From: JAJDXW01 sp965214795
Lineage (GTDB): Bacteria; Pseudomonadota; Gammaproteobacteria; HK1
Assembly (NCBI GenBank): GCA_965214795.1
Contig: OZ243976.1
Coordinates: forward strand, 1,178,001-1,242,000
DNA: 64,000 bases
Direction of reading: 5' to 3'
A program made the translations under genes and the position numbers. Under the pieces are notes generated by a model. It ran no database searches. It worked only from the letters and a program-made list of their open reading frames with translations, and was not told where the DNA came from. This document shows positions 24,383-33,125 of this stretch, in pieces; the first letter of the stretch is position 1, and each line of letters starts with the position of its first letter.

Positions 24383-27273
24383 GCACCCATTCCCGCCCCT
24401 GGCTGCAGTGCGTCGAGCTGCATCCTGATGTGCTTTCCGACGGCTTCTCCGAGGATATCTTTGCGTTCGATCTCGGGACCCTGTCCGACTACCTGATCGG
24501 CAAGGACCTGAGGCAGCCAGACGCGGAGCTGAGGCGCGTCCCCGCGGTGTACCGCGACGCCGACAGCTTCTTCGCCGCGTCGTACCTCACGAGCGGCCTC
24601 AAGTCCCTGCTCGAGGACGTACTCGGACGCCTTTCCGGCGCGGCGGGTAACCGGGTGCTCAGGCTGCAGACACCCTTCGGCGGCGGCAAGTCGCATACCC
24701 TGGCCGCACTGCTGCACGCGGCCCGCTCGCACGCGGCGCTCGATGCGCTGCCGGAAGCGACCGGACTTCCGAGACCGAAGGGCGTGCGCATCGCGGTGGT
24801 GGACGGGCAATTCTTCGACCCGACCAGCGGCAAGCGCGCGCCGAGCGAAGACATCACCGCGAGGACCCTCTGGGGCTGGGTCGGGTGGGCGCTCGGTGGC
24901 CGGCAAGGCTATGACCAAGTGCGCGCGCAGGACGAGGCCCGGGTCGCGCCGGGCGCCGACGCGCTGGTCGACCTGCTCCGGGGCGGGCCGAGCCTGATCC
25001 TGCTCGACGAGCTGCTGCAGTACCTCATCAGCGCTGGCGGGATTCGCGTTGAACAGACCACGCTCCGGGACGAAACCCTGTCGTTCCTTCAGCGGCTGAC
25101 GGCGGCGGTCGGGGCCGTGGACGACGCGGTGCTCGTGTACTCGTTGCAGTCTAGCAAGCGCGAGTCCCTCGAATACACCAGCCTGCTGCATATCGTCGAG
25201 CATCTGGCCGCTCGCAAGGACCAGCGCCGCGAGCCGGTGGAAGGCAACGAGATCCTCAACGTCATCCAGCGAAGGCTGCTCGCCGGGACATCCGACACGT
25301 CCGCGGCCGCCGCTGCTGCGGATGCCCACGGCCAAGTGTTCACGCAGATGCGGCGCGCGCACGCACAGGGCGAGACGGAGCGTCTGCAGGCAGAACACGA
25401 AGGCGCGGCGTTGCGCGAACGGATCAAGGCGTCGTACCCCTTCCACCCCGCCCTGATCGACTTGATGCGCGAGCGCTGGGCCGCCATCCCGGACTTTCAG
25501 CGCACCCGCGGCGCGCTGCGCTTTCTCGCCTCCTGCCTCCGCGCCGCCCACCGCGCCGGCGCCTCCCGCTTGCTGCTCGGTCCCGGCGACGTACCCATTC
25601 AGGAGAATGATGTGCGCCTTGCCTTCTTCAAGGAGGTCGGCCAGCGCGAGGACTTCCAGGCGTGTCTGGAGCACGACTTCGTCGGCGCCAACGCGCGCGC
25701 GCGCCGCATTGACGACCGGCGCGCTCGGGAAGTTACCGCCGAAGCAGGAAAGCAGCCCGCCACGCGTCTCGCCACAACTATGCTGCTGTACTCCTTCGGC
25801 GGGTTGCGCCGGGGAGAGGAGGAGCACGGCGACCCGCTGCCGCCCGGCATCGGCGAACCCGACCTGCTCGGCGCGAGCATCGGGCCGGACCTCGACACGA
25901 CCACCATCCAAGCGTGCCTCAAGGAACTCAAGGAGCAATGCCTGTATTTGCACTTCGATGGCGTGCGCTACTGCTTCAAGAGGGACCCGAACGTTACGTT
26001 GCTCGTCGAACAGGAAGCCGACGCCGTCGCCAGGGACGAAAGCCGCGTTCACGCGCGCATCCGGCAGATGCTCGAAGAGCGGCTTGCCGGACAGAGAGCC
26101 ATAGTCTGGCCGGGGAAGCCCGGCGACGTGCCGGATCGGGAGCCGCAGTTCCTCATCGCTTACCTACCGCTCGAGTTCGCGGCGCAACCGGCCGCGGAGC
26201 GGCGCGATGAGGCGCTCGCGCTGTGCGAGCAGTTCGGCAATCGGCAGCGGGAATTCCGCAACGGGCTGGGGCTTGCTGTCCCTGCCGCCGATCAGGTCGA
26301 GATCCTTCGGCGCAGCGTGCGCTATCTGCTGGCTGTCGAGCGTGTCCAGGGTCAATGGCGCGAGCACAACCTCACCACCGCACAGCGGAGCCAGCTCAAG
26401 GAGCGCGACGCTACGGAGAAGGCGGCGATCGAATCCGCGTTGCTGAGGCTCTACGGCGAAGTCTGGTTACCGGCGTCCGGCAACAACACGCTGACGCTCG
26501 ACACGGTCAGCCTGGGTGGCCGCCCGCTACAGACGACGCTTGACGAGAAGAAGCGTGCCCTTATCCACCAGCGCCTGATGGAGTTGCTGACGACTGTCCA
26601 GCGGCGCGTATTCGGAACGGTGGCGCCCGGAAAGATCGTCGAGTTGTTCAAGCTCGGGGGGCCGGGAGACCACGATGCCGGGATTGCCACCGACAAGGTG
26701 CTGGCGGGGTTCTACGAGTTCCTCGGCTTTCCGCGTCTGCTCTCCGCCGAAGCCGTGCGCGGGGCCGTCGCGCGAGGCGTGGAGACCGGCCTCTTCGGCT
26801 ACGTCACCGGGCGCCCGCCGCTCGGCGATGACGGCCGCTACCAGATCGACCGGAGCCGCGTCGCATTCGAGCGCACCGTCGCCGACGACGAGATCGATCT
26901 GGATTCGGGCTTCCTGATCGGTCCGACAGCGCTACCCGAGCTACCCGCCGCGTCCGACGCAACGACTGGCGGCAGCGACACTCCTGACGACGAATCACGT
27001 GATGGAGGCAAGACCAAAGCGACCGACGATACAGGTAACGACACAACCTCCGCTGACTGTTCGGACGCCCGAGATGTCACCTTGTCCTTCACCGCAGGCC
27101 AGAGCGACCTGTACGCCGCATGGAACGCCCTCGCCAACCTCGCCGACGTCGCGGGCGAAGTCTCCATCAAGGCCAAAGCCACGCCGCCCCAAGGCTACGA
27201 CAAGGCCAAGTTGGAGAACGGGGTGATCGAGCCTCTCCGCGAGCTCGGTCTGATCGCGGACGAGAACGGATGA
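24379..27273 (+). CDS. DUF499 AAA-like ATPase
   Basis: A 964-residue protein from ATG 24379. LRLQTPFGGGKSHTLAALLH (about residues 94-113) is a Walker A and SLILLDELLQYLISAGGIR (about 204) a Walker B. LVYSLQSSKRES and YPFHPALIDLMRERW are typical of the DUF499 family. The C-terminal third carries an acidic low-complexity stretch (about 855-905) followed by a domain starting LSFTAGQSDLYAAWNALANL. DUF499 ATPases are repeatedly found beside DUF1156 methylases and helicases in defence islands. The role (loader, sensor or remodeller) is unknown. ATGA overlap with the methylase shows coupling. Confidence 0.88.
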   Translation: MSTHSRPWLQCVELHPDVLSDGFSEDIFAFDLGTLSDYLIGKDLRQPDAELRRVPAVYRDADSFFAASYLTSGLKSLLEDVLGRLSGAAGNRVLRLQTPFGGGKSHTLAALLHAARSHAALDALPEATGLPRPKGVRIAVVDGQFFDPTSGKRAPSEDITARTLWGWVGWALGGRQGYDQVRAQDEARVAPGADALVDLLRGGPSLILLDELLQYLISAGGIRVEQTTLRDETLSFLQRLTAAVGAVDDAVLVYSLQSSKRESLEYTSLLHIVEHLAARKDQRREPVEGNEILNVIQRRLLAGTSDTSAAAAAADAHGQVFTQMRRAHAQGETERLQAEHEGAALRERIKASYPFHPALIDLMRERWAAIPDFQRTRGALRFLASCLRAAHRAGASRLLLGPGDVPIQENDVRLAFFKEVGQREDFQACLEHDFVGANARARRIDDRRAREVTAEAGKQPATRLATTMLLYSFGGLRRGEEEHGDPLPPGIGEPDLLGASIGPDLDTTTIQACLKELKEQCLYLHFDGVRYCFKRDPNVTLLVEQEADAVARDESRVHARIRQMLEERLAGQRAIVWPGKPGDVPDREPQFLIAYLPLEFAAQPAAERRDEALALCEQFGNRQREFRNGLGLAVPAADQVEILRRSVRYLLAVERVQGQWREHNLTTAQRSQLKERDATEKAAIESALLRLYGEVWLPASGNNTLTLDTVSLGGRPLQTTLDEKKRALIHQRLMELLTTVQRRVFGTVAPGKIVELFKLGGPGDHDAGIATDKVLAGFYEFLGFPRLLSAEAVRGAVARGVETGLFGYVTGRPPLGDDGRYQIDRSRVAFERTVADDEIDLDSGFLIGPTALPELPAASDATTGGSDTPDDESRDGGKTKATDDTGNDTTSADCSDARDVTLSFTAGQSDLYAAWNALANLADVAGEVSIKAKATPPQGYDKAKLENGVIEPLRELGLIADENG

Positions 27274-27325
27274 TCTTCCCTAGCAGCCGTTACCGCCGAT
27301 CGAACACATCTGGATTGACCGCACC

Positions 27326-29287
27326 ATGATACTCAAACGAGTACGAATCACTAACTTTCAGAGCATCCGGGATTCCACGGAGTTCGATATCGGCGATGTC
27401 ACCTGTCTTGTCGGAAAAAACGAAGCAGGGAAGACCGCGCTTCTAAAGGCGCTGTATCGACTGAATCCCATCCGCACTTCTGACGCAGAGTTCGATGCGA
27501 CCAGCGACTACCCACGTCGTGACCTGGTCGACTATGAGCAGGGTCCTGCGGATGGAACCCGAACCTCTGCACAGGTTGTCCATGCAACCTACGCACTCGA
27601 TGCTGATTGCATCAGGGCAATCAAAGCCACGTATGGAGAGCATTGCCTGAAAGACGGGAATGCAACCGTCGTATTACGCAAGGGCTACTCCAACCAAATG
27701 GATTACTCTGGGCTACAGGTGGACCATGAAGCCGCGATATCTCACCTCGTTGCCAATGCTGATCTTCCGGGTTCCTTGAACGACACGTTGAGATCCCATA
27801 AGACTGTTCCGGAAGTAATGGAGGCCCTTCAAGGTATTGAGCAAACAGAAGCGTCACAACAGCTCCACCAACGCCTTGCCGAAATCCCTGACGGAGATGT
27901 CGAGAGAGCGATATACGACCAAATAATCTCTCAGAATCTGCCGAAATACCTGTATTTCGACGAGTACTACCAGATGAAGGGGCAAGACAACCTCAATGCG
28001 CTCAAGGACCGTCGCGACCAAGAGACTCTTGATGAGGCTGATGAGCCACTGCTTGGACTTATTGAACTTGCCGGACTGAACCTTGACCAACTTACGACTC
28101 CCGGACGAACTGAGGCGTTAATCGCTCGACTTGAGGCGGCGGAAAACCAGCTTACGAACAAGGTGCTCAGATATTGGTCTCAAAATCGCCACCTGCGTAT
28201 GAAGTTCGATATTCGTCCTGCTCAACCTGAAGACCCTTCCGGAATGACGGACGGGATGAACATCCTTGGCCGTGTACAAGACACTAAACACATGGTTAGT
28301 ACCGCCCTCGGTACGCGATCTCGCGGCTTTATATGGTTCTTTTCCTTTCTCGCATGGTATTCACGGTTACGCAAGCAGGGCGAGAACATCATTCTGCTAT
28401 TGGATGAACCGGGGCTATCCCTCCACGCAAAGGCCCAGGCAGATCTCCTTCGCTATTTCGAGGAGGAGCTCATGCCGCATCACCAGCTCATCTACACGAC
28501 GCATTCACCTTTCATGGTTGATCCGACCCGCTTCGAGCGCGTCCGGATTGTTCAGGACTTGAGCGTGGAAGAGGAGTCGGATGATCTGCCGGATGACAAA
28601 CAGGGGACAAGGGTTTTTACCGAGGTTCTCGATGCAACTCCAGACAGTCTATTCCCACTTCAAGGTGCCCTCGGATATGAAATTCACCAGACGCTGTTCG
28701 TAGGTCCCAATTGCTTGGTCGTTGAGGGTGCTTCGGACCTTCTGTACCTCCAGACCATGTCGGCCCTCCTTGAGGAGCGGGGTCGGATCGGCCTCAGTAG
28801 CCAATGGACGATTACCCCCGTGGGAGGCGCCGGAAAGGTGCCAACGTTCGTGGCGTTGATCGGTGCGCAGACTCACCTGAATGTGGCGGTACTTGTTGAT
28901 TCTCACGAGTATGATCGGCAGCAAATAGAAAATCTGTATAAGCGGAAGTTGTTGAAGAAGCGGAAGGTGCTGACCTTCGCGGATTTCATCCGGGGCGACG
29001 AAGCCGATGTTGAAGATTTGTTCAGCGTTGAGTTTTACCTACGCTTGGTGAATGGGGAGTTTGGGTGCGCGATCCAGTCCACTGAATTGGCCGTCGGCCA
29101 CCCTCGTGTTCTCCGTCGAATCGAAGACCATCTGAAGGAGAATCCACTACCGCAGGAAGCTCGCTTCAGTCACTACCGCCCGGCTTGTTACTTCAACGCG
29201 AACGCCAACTCACTCGCTGAGCACTTGGGAGATGAGGACGTTGGCCGCTTTGAAATGGTCTTCCAAGCGGTTAACGCGCTCCTGTAG
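27326..29287 (+). CDS. OLD-like ATP-dependent endonuclease (AAA + TOPRIM)
   Basis: A 653-residue protein from ATG 27326, 52 bases after the DUF499 gene. It has an ABC-type ATPase head with Walker A LVGKNEAGKTALLKALYRLN (about 27-46), Walker B IILLLDEPGLSLHAKAQADL (about 355) and the H-loop YTTHSPFMVD (about 390). The TOPRIM nuclease module follows: CLVVEGASDLLYLQ (about 463, invariant Glu) and VAVLVDSHEYDRQQ (about 520, D-x-D-like acids). OLD nucleases defend against phage or degrade DNA, alone (class 1) or with GajB-type helicases (class 2). Base composition is clearly lower in GC than the three preceding genes, so it may have joined the island separately. Confidence 0.87.
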   Translation: MILKRVRITNFQSIRDSTEFDIGDVTCLVGKNEAGKTALLKALYRLNPIRTSDAEFDATSDYPRRDLVDYEQGPADGTRTSAQVVHATYALDADCIRAIKATYGEHCLKDGNATVVLRKGYSNQMDYSGLQVDHEAAISHLVANADLPGSLNDTLRSHKTVPEVMEALQGIEQTEASQQLHQRLAEIPDGDVERAIYDQIISQNLPKYLYFDEYYQMKGQDNLNALKDRRDQETLDEADEPLLGLIELAGLNLDQLTTPGRTEALIARLEAAENQLTNKVLRYWSQNRHLRMKFDIRPAQPEDPSGMTDGMNILGRVQDTKHMVSTALGTRSRGFIWFFSFLAWYSRLRKQGENIILLLDEPGLSLHAKAQADLLRYFEEELMPHHQLIYTTHSPFMVDPTRFERVRIVQDLSVEEESDDLPDDKQGTRVFTEVLDATPDSLFPLQGALGYEIHQTLFVGPNCLVVEGASDLLYLQTMSALLEERGRIGLSSQWTITPVGGAGKVPTFVALIGAQTHLNVAVLVDSHEYDRQQIENLYKRKLLKKRKVLTFADFIRGDEADVEDLFSVEFYLRLVNGEFGCAIQSTELAVGHPRVLRRIEDHLKENPLPQEARFSHYRPACYFNANANSLAEHLGDEDVGRFEMVFQAVNALL

Positions 29288-29346
29288 AGGGAGACTCCGC
29301 GCATGAACGGACATCCTAAGGGGATGCTTGCGATGGGGGTGCGTCC

Positions 29347-29541
29347 TTGACACGCGAGGAGGTTACGGCGTTGGCCTCGACGGGCGAGTCAGAGGTGCTG
29401 GAGTTCAAGGCCACCACCGGAACGCGCCGCGAGGCGGCGACGACCGTATGCGCCATGCTCAACCAGCGCGGTGGACATGTGCTGTTCGGGATCGCGCTGG
29501 ACAGCCGGGTCGTGGGCAGGGCTGATTTTTGTTCGCGTTGA
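29347..29541 (+). pseudogene. AlbA_2/Schlafen-type ATP-binding protein, 5' fragment
   Basis: A TTG start at 29347 gives MTREEVTALASTGESEVLEF then KATTGTRREAATTVCAMLNQ and RGGHVLFGIALDSRVVG. This is the N-terminal AlbA_2 domain of putative transcriptional regulators or helicases, which normally run 300-500 residues. The frame stops at 29541, soon after the first conserved block. The following 29542-29643 is AT-richer sequence without a gene. A 3' deletion is the simplest explanation. Confidence 0.65.
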
Positions 29542-29727
29542 ACCTCGACTGCTTTCACGGGCAATTCGTTGATTTCTCAAAGATCTCAGAATTTGAACGT
29601 CCGATCCGCGCTTGTCCTACAGATCACGGTAAGATTCGGGAAGATGCGCCCGGCCCGCGACGGGATCATCATCGCCACCGGGGTCAAGCGGCGCAGCTCC
29701 CAGGTGCAGTACCGGGGCTGGCTCTCG

Positions 29728-30247
29728 ATGGGAATTTTCGCCGACCGTCGACGGTACGCCGAAGGCAAGGCCCGGGGCGAGCTCTATGGGGGCAAGGATC
29801 CCCGGGTGAAGCGCCGCATTGGCCGGGAGCGGAGCCGCCGGCGTCAGCGCGACCGCATTGCGGCGGGAACGTGCACGCGATGCGGGAAGCAGTCCGTCCC
29901 GGAGAACGGAACCGTCTGCGAATCTTGCCAAAAGGCGCGCCATGTCGCGGATCGGGAGAGGTACCGACGGCGCAGGGCTACGGGCCAGTGCGTCGCCTGC
30001 GGCCGGCCGGCATTCGGAGCCTGCCGCTGCCCCGAGTGCGCCGCGCGCTCTTACGAACGGTCCGCCCACTTCAAGGGCATCCCGGTGTGGAACCCCCGGT
30101 TCCTCGTGGTCGAGCTCGCCACGGGGGCGGAGTACGGTCCCTACGACACCGAGACCGGTGAAACGGCGCCAAGGCACTTGGTCACGTCGCGGCACGCGAC
30201 CGTGGCTCGGTCGCTTCGCTCCCTGCGCGCGCACCACGACGGGCCAT
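29728..30247 (+). pseudogene. Zinc-ribbon protein, 3' end replaced by the uvrD repeat
   Basis: From ATG 29728 (an in-frame ATG at 29644 is an alternative) the frame encodes MGIFADRRRYAEGKARGELY, then GGKDPRVKRRIGRERSRRRQ. Two cysteine clusters follow: CTRCGKQSVPENGTVCESC, and CVACGRPAFGACRCPEC, each with C-x-x-C pairs suited to zinc. A domain with PVWNPRFLVVELATGAEYGP comes next. At 30248 the duplicated uvrD sequence begins in a different frame, so the native end is lost. I do not recognise the family beyond the zinc ribbons. Confidence 0.6.
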
Positions 30248-31035
30248 CGGCAGGAGAAGGGGGAGCGGGCGGGGGCAAGGCTCGAGAACCTGAACGAGCT
30301 CATCACCGCCGCGCGGCGCTTCGAGGACCGGCTCGTCCGCGAGCCGGATCCGGAGGACGAGTTCGCGGACCGTCCGCTTGCCGCCTTCGTCCGCCATACC
30401 GTGCTGGAGGCCGGGGAGGGGCAGGCCGACGAGCACGAGGACAGCGTGCAGCTCATGACCCTGCACGCGGCCAAGGGGCTCGAGTTCCCGGCCGTGTTCC
30501 TGTGCGGCATGGAGGAGGGGCTGTTCCCTCACCAGCGCTCCCTCGAGAGCCCCGCCCAGCTCGAGGAGGAGCGCCGGCTGTGCTACGTCGGCATGACGCG
30601 CGCGAAGCAGCGGCTGTATCTCACGAACGCCGAAAGCCGGCGGCTGCACCGGGAGGAGTCCTATCCCCGCCCATCGCGTTTCCTGCGCGAGGTCCCGTCG
30701 GATCTGGTCGAGGACGTGCGCATCGGCGGCCATCGGGCGGGTCGGGGAGGCGGTGCAGGCCGGTGGCCCTCCCGCGGCGGAGCAAGGCGGGGCCGGGACG
30801 GCGGTTTCGCCCCCGGTGGGGCCGCGGGGGGCGGGCTCGCGGCCGATGGTGGCGTCCATCCCTTCGCGCTCGGGCAGTGGGTCCGCCACGGCAAGTTCGG
30901 GGAAGGGGTGGTCCTCGGCCTGGAAGGCGACGGCGCCCATGCCCGGGTCCACGTCAACTTCGCCGACGCGGGGGCGAAGTGGCTGGTCGTCGCATACGCC
31001 AACCTCGAAGCGATCTGACCGATTCGGCCGGGCCG
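30248..31035 (+). pseudogene. Right copy of the 788-bp repeat: truncated uvrD
   Basis: The last 257 codons of uvrD without a start, helicase motifs I-IV or most of domain 2A. It retains VQLMTLHAAKGLEF, CYVGMTRAKQRLYL and the whole Tudor-like end (stop TGA 31016-31018). Alignment with 15122-15909 needs no gaps, and the frame is intact despite about 13 substitutions. Several changes are silent, but GQRVRH becomes GQWVRH and DGGGHP becomes DGGVHP. The copy is preceded by a broken zinc-ribbon gene and followed by degraded hicA. It is either the remains of a second uvrD or the scar of a recombination that delivered the island. Confidence 0.92.
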
Positions 31036-31069
31036 CAAGCCGGACCCGCGGGCCGAACCGCCGCGCGCG

Positions 31070-31301
31070 GCGGCCTGTCGGCGGCGCCTGACGAACTCGT
31101 GGACGGTCAGGCCCACGTCCCGGGCGATGCGGCGAAGCAGGATGGGGGCAAGTGGCGGCCCCCGTGCACCGGCACGGTCGCGGCGCGGCCGTCCGGGTGG
31201 CGGAACCGCTTGTGCGAGCCGCGGTGGCGTGCTGCCTCGAAGCCGAGCGCGGCGAGCATGGCGACACCCAAGCGCGGTTCGAGTCCAGGGACCGGCGGCA
31301 C
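31070..31301 (-). pseudogene. hicA: hicA toxin, frameshifted
   Basis: GTG 31301 opens MPPVPGLEPRLGVAMLAALG then FEAARHRGSHKRFRHPDGRA and VPVHGGRHLPP. This is the double-stranded-RNA-binding-like fold of HicA mRNA interferases, with the catalytic His in RGSHKRF. The rest, ILLRRIARDVGLTVHEFVRR, is one frame over, shifted in a run of C bases at about 31155. The downstream end runs into the uvrD repeat boundary, so the native stop is missing. Inactive as read. Confidence 0.72.
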
Positions 31302-31307
31302 CTGCGC

Positions 31308-31535
31308 TCACCCCACGACGGTCCGAGTGCCGATGTACTCACCGGCCGTTGCGGGCGCGCCGTCTTCCCGAGGATCATGGCGATGACTTCGCGGAGATTG
31401 GCGTTCAGTTCGTCGAGCGTCTCGCCCCGGCGGGTGGGCTCCGGCCCAGCCGGGGACGTGGCGGACAGGGAGGCCGGTCTCCCGGCAACGCTCGACAACC
31501 CCGGTATGGGCGTGCGTTGATACGGTAGTCCGACC
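31308..31535 (-). pseudogene. hicB: hicB antitoxin, two compensating frameshifts
   Basis: In one frame: GVVERCRETGLPVRHVPGWA then GAHPP, and at the end EDGAPATAGEYIGTRTVVG. In a second frame between them: RGETLDELNANLREVIAMIL. Joined, these give a standard HicB (VERCPETGLYVGHVPGWPGAHSQGETLDELNANL is typical of the family). One base is gained near the PPGR codons and one lost near the MILG codons. It sits directly before hicA on the minus strand, as in working hicBA pairs. The start codon is unclear. Confidence 0.7.
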
Positions 31536-31546
31536 GGGATAAGCGG

Positions 31547-31855
31547 CTACCGTGGCCGCCGCCAGACGCGACAACCCACGATACGCCGCGCCGTATCGGT
31601 GAAATGCCGGACCTCATCGGGCGACAACGCGCGTCCTGAGATATCGCGCTCGCGGTAGGAGAGCCATTTCTTGAGAACCTGATACCCGCCGAGCTTGTAG
31701 CGCCAGACGGCGGCGGGGACGTTGCGCCAGACGGCGCGGCCGTTCAGGTGGATGTCGAATGTCGTTTCGCCGGGTACGGACGCGGCGTTCCCCAGGGCGG
31801 CTCGCTCGTCGGGGGTGCAGGCGCGTTCGACTGCCGGAACAATGCGGCCAGCACC
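31547..31855 (-). pseudogene. Type ISP-like restriction enzyme, C-terminal remnant
   Basis: The minus-strand frame holds GRIVPAVERACTPDERAALG, TTFDIHLNGRAVWRNVPAAV, WRYKLGGYQVLKKWLSYRER and LSPDEVRHFTDTARRIV. This is the extreme C terminus of large single-polypeptide restriction-modification proteins (LlaGI/type ISP or Eco57I-like), where N-W-L-S-Y-R-E-type blocks are typical. Nothing of the nuclease, helicase or methylase domains is left upstream. The 5' side is replaced by IS-derived sequence. Confidence 0.68.
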
Positions 31856-32039
31856 GGCGCGTGCAGATGCCATCCCGTCATCGTCTCCGTTGTCGCCGAG
31901 GGTGGCGCGATATACAGGCTTCGCCGACGCCATGATGCCAGCCGTACCGCACGTCGGCGCCAACGGCGACCGGGCCGGCGCGCATTATGTGGCCGCCCCG
32001 GGCGCGTGCGCGCCCATGACCCTCATCGCCCGCACCGCC

Positions 32040-32404
32040 CCGGCCGCCCCGAGCACATGCGCGCCCAGGTCTTGCTGTGCATGCTCGCCTGTCATGTCGA
32101 ATGGCACATGCGATTCAAGCTCGCCCCGATGCTGTTCGACGACGACCCGCAAGCCGCTCAAGCCGGGCGCGCCTCGGTGGTGGCGCCGGCCACGCCCTCT
32201 CCGGCGGCGCGGCGCAGGGCCGCCACCCGGCGCACCCCACACGGAGCGCCGGTGCACCGCTTCCGCACCCTCCTCGACGACTTGGCGACCATCGCCAAGG
32301 ATCGGGTGCGGCCCAAGCGGGGCCAAGCCGGACCCTTCGACCTGATCACCTGCCCCACGGCGCTGCAACAACAAGCCCTCGACCTGCTCGGCCCGCGCCT
32401 GTAG
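32040..32404 (+). pseudogene. IS1634/IS4-type transposase, C-terminal remnant
   Basis: The frame reads EHMRAQVLLCMLACHVEWHM, RFKLAPMLFDDDPQAAQAGR, SVVAPATPSPAARRRAATRR, VHRFRTLLDDLATIAKDRVR and FDLITCPTALQQQALDLLGP to the stop at 32402-32404. This matches the last 110-120 residues of IS1634-family transposases (HVFLCMLAYYVEWHMR... is the usual sequence). The DDE catalytic region is absent. Sequence just past the stop to about 32460 is probably the right end of the element. Confidence 0.75.
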
Positions 32405-32463
32405 CGTACCCGGCGCCGGATCTCCGAAAACGGACGATGGTTCAAACGAAATAATGAGTTACG

Positions 32464-33125
32464 TCAATATCTGCCCCGGAAGTCCGGATCGGACAGTGAG
32501 GCCGTCAATGTGCTGGAGGTTATCCGCGGTGTCGGGGGTGATATTCGCTCCGGCCGATTGCGCAAGATGTTGTTGACCCACGCGGGGGTGTTTTCCGAAC
32601 TGACAGATCGGTGAGTAGTCGAGACGTGTACGAGACGAGGTTGGTTCGCGGAGTTGTCGAGGATCTCGATGTGATCGAATCGGGACCAGTGTTTCGCGAG
32701 ATTTGCACTTGCTGCATGCCATCTGCGCCGGATCTCCGATTCGGGACATCGTGCCCTCCCTGGAGCACACGCTTTCGCACGCGGGCGATGTTGATTTCCG
32801 GATCATCGGTGCCGATGAAGACCGCTCCGGTGAAGTAGCCCGCTGTCTTGGCGGCCGTGACGATGGCCGGTCTCGAATTACCTGACCAAGTGCTCTCGAA
32901 GCCGAACGATTTGCGGGCATCCAGGCGCTCGGCGATCTTGTTGTCGACGAATTCCCGCGCCTGACGCTGGGGCTCTGGCGCGCTTGGGTCGCCCAGACCT
33001 TCGGCGATGGAGTCGGCGTTGTAGAAAGCTTCGGGAAGGAGGCTGCGGTTCGCTCTGGCCCAGGTCGTCTTGCCGGCACCGTTCGCGCCGATGACGATGA
33101 ACAGTGAAGGTGGGGGTGTTCTCAT
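32464..33125 (-). pseudogene. Zeta-toxin-like P-loop kinase, single frameshift
   Basis: ATG 33125 opens MRTPPPSLFIVIGANGAGKT then TWARANRSLLPEAFYNADSI. Later come FGFESTWSGNSRPAIVTAAK and FIGTDDPEINIARVRKRVLQ, a Walker A kinase of the zeta-toxin/AAA_33 group. At GGHDVP the frame slips by one base (about 32741). The other frame supplies ESEIRRRWHAASANLAKHWS and RFDHIEILDNSANQPRLVHV before a TGA at 32466-32464. One added G would restore a protein of about 220 residues. It overlaps an upstream small gene by ATGA, like a toxin-antitoxin pair. Zeta kinases phosphorylate UDP-GlcNAc, but this subgroup may differ. Confidence 0.7.

Noticed and set aside
17207..29287. Complete DISARM or BREX system
   Set aside because: DrmA, DrmB and DrmC, and all BREX core genes (PglZ, BrxC, BrxL), are absent. 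Only the DrmD-like helicase is shared with DISARM.
30248..31018. A second functional uvrD
   Set aside because: It lacks the start and motifs I-IV, including the ATP-binding site. Only a C-terminal fragment is present.
29569..31386. 600-codon frame joining the zinc-ribbon protein to sequence past the uvrD repeat
   Set aside because: From 30248 on it reads the uvrD repeat in the wrong frame. The true UvrD frame is offset, so it is not a genuine fusion protein.
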